Assembly: GCA_903834645.1 (NCBI GenBank)
Contig: CAILKA010000078.1
Coordinates: 1-9,615 of the forward strand
DNA length: 9,615 nucleotides
Direction of reading: 5' to 3'
From: an uncultured beta proteobacterium
Lineage (GTDB): Bacteria > Pseudomonadota > Gammaproteobacteria > Burkholderiales > Burkholderiaceae_C
The notes under the pieces are model-generated. The model was not told the DNA's origin and did no database searches. It saw only the letters and a program-made list of their open reading frames with translations. Position 1 is the first letter of the stretch; the number at the start of each line of letters is the position of its first letter. The position numbers and the translations under genes were made by a program. This document shows, in pieces, positions 5,349-9,615 of this stretch.

Positions 5349-6692
5349 TCACTCGGGAAAGACCTGCCGGGCGTGCTCGCCCAGCCCTCGCGCCACACTG
5401 GCGAAGCGGTCCCCCTGGGCCTGCCGCGCCTGCGGGAAACACGCCGCGATCCGCGCCACCAGCGGCGCCAGCCCCGTGGAGCCGCCGGTGAAGTAGAGCG
5501 CGTCGACCGCCTGCGGCGCCACGCCCGCCAGCCGAACGGCCTCGCGTGCAGCCTGCTCGATGCGCTCGCAGTCGGCCTCGATGACGCGCCCGGCCTCGCG
5601 CTCCGACAGCCCACACGCCAGGCCGGTCTCCAGGATCGACAAGTCGATGTGCGAGCGGCCCTGCGTGGCCGCATCGATCTTGGCCTGCTCGGCGGCGGCG
5701 GCCAGCGCGTGGCCCAGCCGCTCCTCCAGCGTCGTCATCAGCCGCGCGTGGTGGCGCGGCTCGGCGTAGAAGCCCCGCATCTGGCGCAGCTCAGCCAGGC
5801 GCGCCGGCGCATAGGCCGAGTTGATGAGGTGCCAGGTGCTGAGGTCGAAGTAGATGCCGCTGGGCACCTCGCGCGCGGGCTCGCCGGCCCGCGGCGGCCC
5901 GAAGGCGCGGTAGCCCAGCAGCGGCATGATGGCCGCCAGCTCGATGTGGCGGTCGAAATCGGTGCCGGCCACGTGCACCCCGTGGTTGGCCAGGATGTCC
6001 TCGCGCCGGTCGGCGCGCGTGCGCCGCGACGGCCCCACCCGCACGAGCGAGAAGTCAGACGTGCCCCCGCCGATGTCGGCCACCAGCACGAGCTCCTCGC
6101 GCTCGAGGCTGCGCTCGTGGTCCAGCGCCGCGGCAATGGGCTCGAACTGAAAGTGCACTTCGCGCAGCCCCGCAGCCTGGGCGGCCGCGCGCAGCGCAGC
6201 CTCGGCCTGCGCGTCGCGCGCGGGGTCGTCGTCCACGAAGTAGACGGGCCGCCCGAGCACGGCGCGCTCGATGGGCTGGCCGGCATCGCGCTGCGCCAGC
6301 GCGAGCAGGTGGCGCAGGTAACCCGCCACGATATCGGCGTAGCGCACGCCCCGGCCGCCGCCCACGTCGGTGGTCTGCTGCGCCAGGGGCGAGCCCAGGA
6401 TGCTCTTCATCGAGCGCATGAGGCGCCCCTCCAGCCCGTCGGCGTAGGCCGCCACCGCGGCACGCCCGTACTCGCGCGCGGGCTCCTCCCAGGCCGGGCC
6501 GTCGGCGCGGTAGAAGACGGCCGTGGGCATCGTCACGAAGCCCGGCTCGAGCTCCACGAGGTTCGTGTGCCCGGCCGCTGCGGGCAGCGCGACGGCAGAG
6601 TTGGAGGTGCCGAAGTCGATGGCACAGAAGCTGCGCCCGGGGTGCGGGGGCCAACGGTGTGGCACGGTTCGATCCAGTTCAGCAAGGCGCAT
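5349..6692 (-). CDS. Hsp70-family protein, YegD-like (nucleotide-binding domain only)
   Basis: A 447-aa protein, close to the roughly 450 aa of E. coli YegD and much shorter than DnaK. It covers the actin/Hsp70 ATPase fold and lacks a classical substrate-binding domain. Seen: phosphate-1 motif AIDFGTSNSAVAL (24-36), VLGRPVYF (145-152), FQFEPIAAALDHE (181-193), phosphate-2 motif VADIGGGTSDFSLV (204-217), AGTDFD (242-247), EQAKIDAA (335-342) and adenosine motif YFTGGSTGLAPLV (400-412). It probably binds and hydrolyses ATP in the cytoplasm; partners and clients of YegD-type proteins are not established. The ATG at 6692 gives the expected length, but no good Shine-Dalgarno precedes it and homology starts only near residue 22, so a GTG at residue 10 is possible. 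It is divergent from the membrane-protein gene at 6786 with a 93-bp gap. Confidence 0.9.
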   Translation of the reverse strand: MRLAELDRTVPHRWPPHPGRSFCAIDFGTSNSAVALPAAAGHTNLVELEPGFVTMPTAVFYRADGPAWEEPAREYGRAAVAAYADGLEGRLMRSMKSILGSPLAQQTTDVGGGRGVRYADIVAGYLRHLLALAQRDAGQPIERAVLGRPVYFVDDDPARDAQAEAALRAAAQAAGLREVHFQFEPIAAALDHERSLEREELVLVADIGGGTSDFSLVRVGPSRRTRADRREDILANHGVHVAGTDFDRHIELAAIMPLLGYRAFGPPRAGEPAREVPSGIYFDLSTWHLINSAYAPARLAELRQMRGFYAEPRHHARLMTTLEERLGHALAAAAEQAKIDAATQGRSHIDLSILETGLACGLSEREAGRVIEADCERIEQAAREAVRLAGVAPQAVDALYFTGGSTGLAPLVARIAACFPQARQAQGDRFASVARGLGEHARQVFPE

Positions 6693-6785
6693 GCATGGGC
6701 CGCGGATTGTGCGGCAGCGCCTCGGTCGCCTGCGTGCCCGATACTGGCCGGGCGCCGTCTCCCGCCACCCGGCCCATGCCAGACC

Positions 6786-7898
6786 ATGCCGAAGCCCGCC
6801 GCTGAATCCGTCCGCGTCTGCCTTCAAGACCTCGACCACGCCGCCAACGCCGGTGTGCTGCAGCCCGGTCAGGTGGCGCCCCTGTGGGAGTACCTGAGCG
6901 CGCACTGGCCGGCCGCTGTCGGTAGCGTACCCCCGGTGCCAGAGCCCGCCCACGCTCCCGCCGGGCCGACATTCGACTTCACGCACACCCTGTACTACCT
7001 CGGCGGGATGCTGGCCATCGGCGCGGCCACGCTCTTCCTGAACGAGAGCTGGCAGCGCCTGGGGCCGTGGGGCCTGCTGGCCGTGTGCGTGGGCTACGCG
7101 GCGGCCTGCGTGTGGGGCGCGCGCGCGCTCGAGCGGCGGGGCCTGGCGGTGCCGGCCGGCATCGTGGCCACACTGGCAGTGTGCCTGGTGCCGCTGGCGA
7201 CCTGGTCGCTGCAGCACGCGATGGGCCTGTGGCCCGAAGGTGAGCCGCTGCGCTACGCGCAGCTGCACACCCGCATCGACTGGCGCTGGGTCACGCTGGA
7301 GCTGGTCACCGTGACAGCTGCCGCCACGGCGCTGTGGGCCCTGCGCCATCCGTTCCTGGTGATGCCGCTGGCGATGGCGCTGTGGTACCTCTCCATGGAC
7401 CTCGCGCGCCTGGTCGTGCAGCCCGATGCTCCGGAGAGCTGGCGCTTCTACCGCGACTTCTCGATGTTCTTCGGCCTGCTGATGACCCTGCTGGCATTCT
7501 GGGTCGACGTGCGCAGCCGCCTCGCAAGCCGACGCGACTACGCCTTCTGGCTGTACCTGCTGGGCGTCGTCACGTTCTGGGGCGCGCTGACCGCGCGCGA
7601 GTCGTCCAGCGAACTGGCACGCGCGGGCTATGCCGCGCTCAACGTCGTGATGCTGGGGCTGGGCGCGCTCTTGCAGCGGCGCGTGTTCGCGGCGTGCGGG
7701 GGCCTGGGCCTGGCGCTGTACCTCGGGCACCTCAGCCACCGGGTGTTCCAGGACAGCCTGTGGTTTCCGCTCGCGCTCACGCTCATCGGGCTGGGCGTGA
7801 TGGCTGCGGGCATCCTGTGGCAGCGCCACGAAGCCCGGCTTCGAGTGGCGCTGCTTGCGCGCCTTCCGGCAGCGCTGCGGGAGTGGGTGCGCGGATGA
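6786..7898 (+). CDS. Polytopic membrane protein, DUF2157-like, unknown function
   Basis: A 370-aa protein. Residues 1-62 are soluble, with a short helical segment (ESVRVCLQDLDHAANAGVL, 7-25) and a Pro/Ala-rich linker. This arrangement, a cytoplasmic N-terminal helical segment followed by many membrane helices, resembles DUF2157-type proteins. About ten hydrophobic segments follow, near 66-85, 94-110, 122-140, 168-186, 189-208, 224-241, 253-270, 280-296, 300-315 and 325-345. The C-terminus is a basic amphipathic tail (RHEARLRVALLARLPAALRE). I see no catalytic motif. The ATG at 6786 is chosen because the upstream in-frame opening is only the reverse strand of the Hsp70 gene. It is divergent from the Hsp70 gene and convergent with the winged-helix operon. 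The family assignment is by overall pattern and is only moderately sure. Confidence 0.8.
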   Translation: MPKPAAESVRVCLQDLDHAANAGVLQPGQVAPLWEYLSAHWPAAVGSVPPVPEPAHAPAGPTFDFTHTLYYLGGMLAIGAATLFLNESWQRLGPWGLLAVCVGYAAACVWGARALERRGLAVPAGIVATLAVCLVPLATWSLQHAMGLWPEGEPLRYAQLHTRIDWRWVTLELVTVTAAATALWALRHPFLVMPLAMALWYLSMDLARLVVQPDAPESWRFYRDFSMFFGLLMTLLAFWVDVRSRLASRRDYAFWLYLLGVVTFWGALTARESSSELARAGYAALNVVMLGLGALLQRRVFAACGGLGLALYLGHLSHRVFQDSLWFPLALTLIGLGVMAAGILWQRHEARLRVALLARLPAALREWVRG

Positions 7899-7934
7899 CG
7901 GGCCTGGCGCGCGCCACGCCGCGTTCCAGCAGCC

Positions 7935-7971
7935 GTTGATCGCCTGGGCGGCCAGCCGCCAGGCGATCAAC
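7935..7971. terminator. Long bidirectional hairpin between convergent genes
   Basis: GTTGATCGCCTGGGCGGC (7935-7952) pairs with GCCGCCAGGCGATCAAC (7955-7971): 17 base pairs with a single bulged G and a tiny loop. It sits 36 bp after the stop of the plus membrane-protein gene and overlaps the stop codon (7967-7969) of the minus winged-helix gene. This is a typical position for a shared terminator. There is no T-run on either side, so it may work as a Rho-assisted or RNA-stabilising structure. Confidence 0.65.
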
Positions 7972-8266
7972 CCTTCCCGATCAGCCCCGACAGCGCCCCA
8001 AGGTACTGGCTGAAGGCCTCGCGCCCGCTGGCCGTGAGGCTCACAGCCGTCACCGGCTTGCGCCCGCGAAACGACTTCTCGATGGACACGTAGCCTGCCT
8101 CCTCGAGCTTGCGCAAGTGCACCGAGAGGTTGCCGTCGGTGGTGGCCAGGTGCGTCTTCAGGGCGCTGAAGTCCGCCGTTTGCGCGCCGACGAGATAGGC
8201 CATCACGCCCAGCCGGATGCGCCCGTGGATGACGTCATCGAGCGCGTGGATGTTGAACTCGCTCAT
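7967..8266 (-). CDS. Winged-helix transcriptional regulator (HTH_34/PadR-MarR-like)
   Basis: A 99-aa single-domain protein. Seen: DDVIHGRIRLGVMAYLVG (10-27), then DFSALKTHLATTDGNLSVHL (32-51), which forms the helix-turn-helix with recognition helix TDGNLSVHLRKLEEAGYV (43-60). The wing follows in SIEKSFRGRKPVTAVSLTASG (61-81), and an end helix REAFSQYLGALSGLIGKG completes it. The pattern D-G-N-L-S-x-H-L-x-K-L-E-x-A-G-Y matches the winged-helix family found beside small multi-TM proteins in many proteobacteria. It likely binds DNA as a dimer. The ATG at 8266 lies 5 bp after the stop of the upstream membrane-protein gene, so the two are co-transcribed, and it probably represses its own promoter at 8914-8951 (inference). 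The inducer is unknown. Confidence 0.88.
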   Translation of the reverse strand: MSEFNIHALDDVIHGRIRLGVMAYLVGAQTADFSALKTHLATTDGNLSVHLRKLEEAGYVSIEKSFRGRKPVTAVSLTASGREAFSQYLGALSGLIGKG

Positions 8267-8271
8267 GGAGG

Positions 8272-8889
8272 TCAGCCCTGGTCCTGCTGCGCCAGGCGCG
8301 ACAGCCGCACGCCCGGCACGACGGCCGTGAGCACCAGCGCGATCGCGTAGATGAGGTACTCGTGCCCCGTTCCGACGAAGAAGCCGAGCACCGGCACGGT
8401 CAGCAGCGCAAAGAAGGCATTGGCCTTCATCCAGCCTTGCCCGGTGGCGGCCCCGGCGATGATCCACGCGATGCCGTAGACCGTGAGCACCTGCAGGCTG
8501 ATGGTGTTCATCACGAAGCCGTCGCTGCGCTGCCAGGCCATGGCGGCCACCCCGATCCAGAAGGCGAAGATGCCCAGGCCCACCCCCATCCAGGCGGCGT
8601 TGACGACGCGGTTGGCCGAGTTCTCGACCTTGTGGCGGTCCCGGCGGACGAGCAGCGCAAGGTGGATGGCAAAGCCCGCCGCGGCGACCAGCCACGCGAG
8701 GGTGGCCTGCCCGAAGCTCAGCCCGAGGAGGTTTCGCACCAGCGGCCACTGCGCAAGGCTCGCGGCGCCGAACCAGGCGCCGCCAGCGATCAGGTAGGGG
8801 CCGGCCATCAGGGGCGCTTCCTGGCCGGCGCGGGCCAGCTGGCGCAGGAAGGCGAGGTTCTCCTCGGCGGTGTGGGTCGTGTCGGTCAT
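8272..8889 (-). CDS. Six-TM membrane protein co-transcribed with the winged-helix regulator
   Basis: A 205-aa protein. A short hydrophilic N-terminus (TDTTHTAEENLAFLRQLARAG, 2-22) precedes about six hydrophobic segments near 27-48, 62-82, 96-118, 128-148, 155-172 and 177-192, with a basic loop VRRDRHKVE (81-89). I recognise no catalytic or transport motif, and the family has no established function. The ATG at 8889 has GAGG about 6 nt upstream and sits just downstream of a well-formed promoter. It is the first gene of a two-gene operon; its stop is 5 bp before the regulator start. The pairing with a winged-helix regulator suggests a regulated inner-membrane protein, perhaps sensing or responding to an envelope signal. 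That role is inference. Confidence 0.83.
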   Translation of the reverse strand: MTDTTHTAEENLAFLRQLARAGQEAPLMAGPYLIAGGAWFGAASLAQWPLVRNLLGLSFGQATLAWLVAAAGFAIHLALLVRRDRHKVENSANRVVNAAWMGVGLGIFAFWIGVAAMAWQRSDGFVMNTISLQVLTVYGIAWIIAGAATGQGWMKANAFFALLTVPVLGFFVGTGHEYLIYAIALVLTAVVPGVRLSRLAQQDQG

Positions 8890-8913
8890 GGCAACCTCAT
8901 ATGCGGTGAATTG

Positions 8914-8939
8914 AAGTGCTTTACTTTACAAAGTGCTTT
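8914..8939. promoter_or_regulatory. Operator-like repeat overlapping the -10
   Basis: Two direct copies of AAGTGCTTT (8914-8922 and 8931-8939) flank an inverted repeat ACTTT-AC-AAAGT (8923-8934). The inverted repeat covers the -10 hexamer and the direct repeats are spaced 17 bp start to start. Symmetry of this size over the -10 is what a dimeric winged-helix repressor would bind, and the adjacent small regulator is the natural candidate. Confidence 0.6.
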
Positions 8940-8951
8940 TCTGGTTGTCAA
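8923..8951 (-). promoter_or_regulatory. Sigma-70-type promoter of the 8889-7967 operon
   Basis: On the minus strand a perfect -35 TTGACA (8951-8946) is followed by exactly 17 bp and a -10-like TAAAGT (8928-8923; 4 of 6 matches to TATAAT). It is the most AT-rich short stretch in the window and lies 34 bp upstream of the ATG at 8889. Confidence 0.7.
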
Positions 8952-9088
8952 TACCCGACCCATCAAACCCGGCAGGCGGGACAACGCGGCATTGACCGGC
9001 CCGGCCGGCGGACGGAACACTCCTTCCAGGTTGGGCGTGCGCGACGCACCGGGCGTCCCACGATCCAGCCTATGCTCAGGGGAAGAAG

Positions 9089-9403
9089 ATGTTCAAGGTG
9101 TCCGTGATGTACCCGAACGAGGCGGGGGCGACCTTCGACCATGCCTACTACCGCGAGCAGCACATGCCGATGGTGGCCGCCAAGCTCGGCACCGCGCTCG
9201 TGCGCTACACCGTCGACAAGGGACTGGCTGGCGGTGCGCCGGGTGCGCCGCCGGCCTTCCTGGCCTCGTGCGCGCTGTACCTGGAGTCGCTCGAGCCCTT
9301 CCAGGCCGTCATGGCCACGCACGGCGCGGCGATCATGGCCGACATCCCGAACTACACGAACGTGGCGCCTCAGATCGAGATTGCCGAGGTGGTGGTGGGC
9401 TGA
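9089..9403 (+). CDS. EthD-family dimeric alpha/beta barrel protein
   Basis: A 104-aa protein, the usual length for the EthD family. Seen: first strand MFKVSVMYPNE (1-11), the signature FDHAYYREQHMPMVAAKLG (16-34) with the conserved H-M-P, central strand FLASCALYLESLEPFQAVM (57-75), MADIPNYTNVAPQIEIAEVV (83-102) with conserved D-x-P-N-Y-T and a final strand. EthD was first found in an ethyl tert-butyl ether degradation cluster. Most family members are small dimers of unknown activity, often annotated EthD family reductase or assigned to degradation pathways. The ATG at 9089 follows AGGGGA with about 6 nt spacing. It is divergent from the membrane-protein/regulator operon across a 199-bp gap and appears to be a single gene; no partner oxygenase is nearby. 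Confidence 0.92.
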   Translation: MFKVSVMYPNEAGATFDHAYYREQHMPMVAAKLGTALVRYTVDKGLAGGAPGAPPAFLASCALYLESLEPFQAVMATHGAAIMADIPNYTNVAPQIEIAEVVVG

Positions 9404-9615
9404 ACCTGGAGTCGATTCGCTGACGTGTTCACGGTGACGGGCAGGCGTCACGCTCGCCCGCCAGGCACCGCCACCACGCGTGAAGGGTCACGTCAGCCTC
9501 GGCCCAAGGCCCATGCCGGGAGTCCGCAGCGTCCACCGCGCGGGGCGCTGGCATCAGCAGGCCTGCACAGCGGATGAACTTCGACCGCACTGCCGCCCGC
9601 GCAAGCGGGTGCCCC
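9404..9615. other. Terminal region without a supported gene; inverted repeats
   Basis: These 212 bp hold nested symmetry: GCTGACGTG (9419-9427) with CACGTCAGC (9489-9497), and inside it GTGACG/CGTCAC with a 6-nt loop (9434-9451). A CCCGC-GCAA-GCGGG stem-loop (9596-9609) lies close to the window end. The inner hairpin may end the EthD transcript. Short frames running off the window edge (a minus frame stopping at 9429; a plus ATG at 9574) could be ends of real genes, but nothing supports a choice. Confidence 0.4.

Noticed and set aside
5373..6785. Upstream extension of the plus membrane-protein frame through the Hsp70 locus
   Set aside because: The sequence is Arg/His/Val-rich shadow translation with no domain; the membrane protein starts naturally at 6786.
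6693..7970. Upstream extension of the minus Hsp70 frame, giving an 873-codon protein
   Set aside because: The added 426 codons lie antisense to the membrane-protein gene and read as Gln/Arg/His-rich noise; the YegD-like length fits the ATG at 6692.
8362..9423. 353-codon plus frame spanning the membrane-protein gene, its promoter and the EthD gene
   Set aside because: It runs antisense to one real gene and out of frame with the other, and crosses a clear promoter region.
9429..9614. Minus frame open to the window edge, possible C-terminus of a gene
   Set aside because: A competing minus frame is also open over much of it, no family motif is visible, and the length is too short to judge.
1..9615. 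CRISPR array, tRNA or rRNA genes, IS element or phage genes
   Set aside because: No regularly spaced repeats, cloverleaf-like sequence, transposase or integrase motifs or structural phage genes were seen on either strand.

Overview
The window is high-GC, gene-dense bacterial DNA with strongly GC-biased third codon positions. It carries an N-terminal fragment of a Bug-type (tripartite tricarboxylate transporter) periplasmic binding protein, a family greatly expanded in Burkholderiales. My best guess is therefore a betaproteobacterium of the Comamonadaceae/Burkholderiales. This is inferred from family content and composition, as there is no rRNA or other marker gene. I see no mobile element, tRNA, CRISPR array or phage gene.

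Layout. (1) 1-211, minus: start of a Bug-family solute-binding protein, leaving the window at position 1. (2) 406-3440, plus: a likely operon of an antibiotic-biosynthesis-monooxygenase-like (ABM) protein, an S41 protease lipoprotein, an M55 D-aminopeptidase overlapping it by an ATGA, and a DUF302 protein. (3) 3441-3891: 451 bp with no intact gene, holding hairpins and what looks like a frameshifted gene remnant. (4) 3892-5211, plus: a bacterial TMEM43-like membrane protein. (5) 5212-5348: a hairpin-rich convergent intergenic region. (6) 5349-6692, minus: a short YegD-like Hsp70 ATPase, divergent from (7) 6786-7898, plus: a polytopic membrane protein, DUF2157-like. (8) 7935-7971: a long hairpin between convergent genes. 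(9) 8889-7967, minus: a two-gene operon of a six-TM protein and a small winged-helix regulator, with a well-formed promoter overlapped by a symmetrical operator-like element. (10) 9089-9403, plus: an EthD-family dimeric alpha/beta barrel protein. (11) 9404-9615: no convincing gene.

How they fit together. The clearest functional units are the envelope protease plus D-aminopeptidase pair, which could act in turn on peptides or peptidoglycan-derived fragments, and the regulator plus membrane-protein operon, which is probably autoregulated. The rest look like ordinary housekeeping or accessory genes. I do not see a convincing new multi-gene system. The points most worth checking are the S41 protein lacking the usual catalytic lysine, the operator over the 8.9 kb promoter, the shared GTGCGTGTG/CACACAC element at two gene ends, and the TMEM43 homologue.
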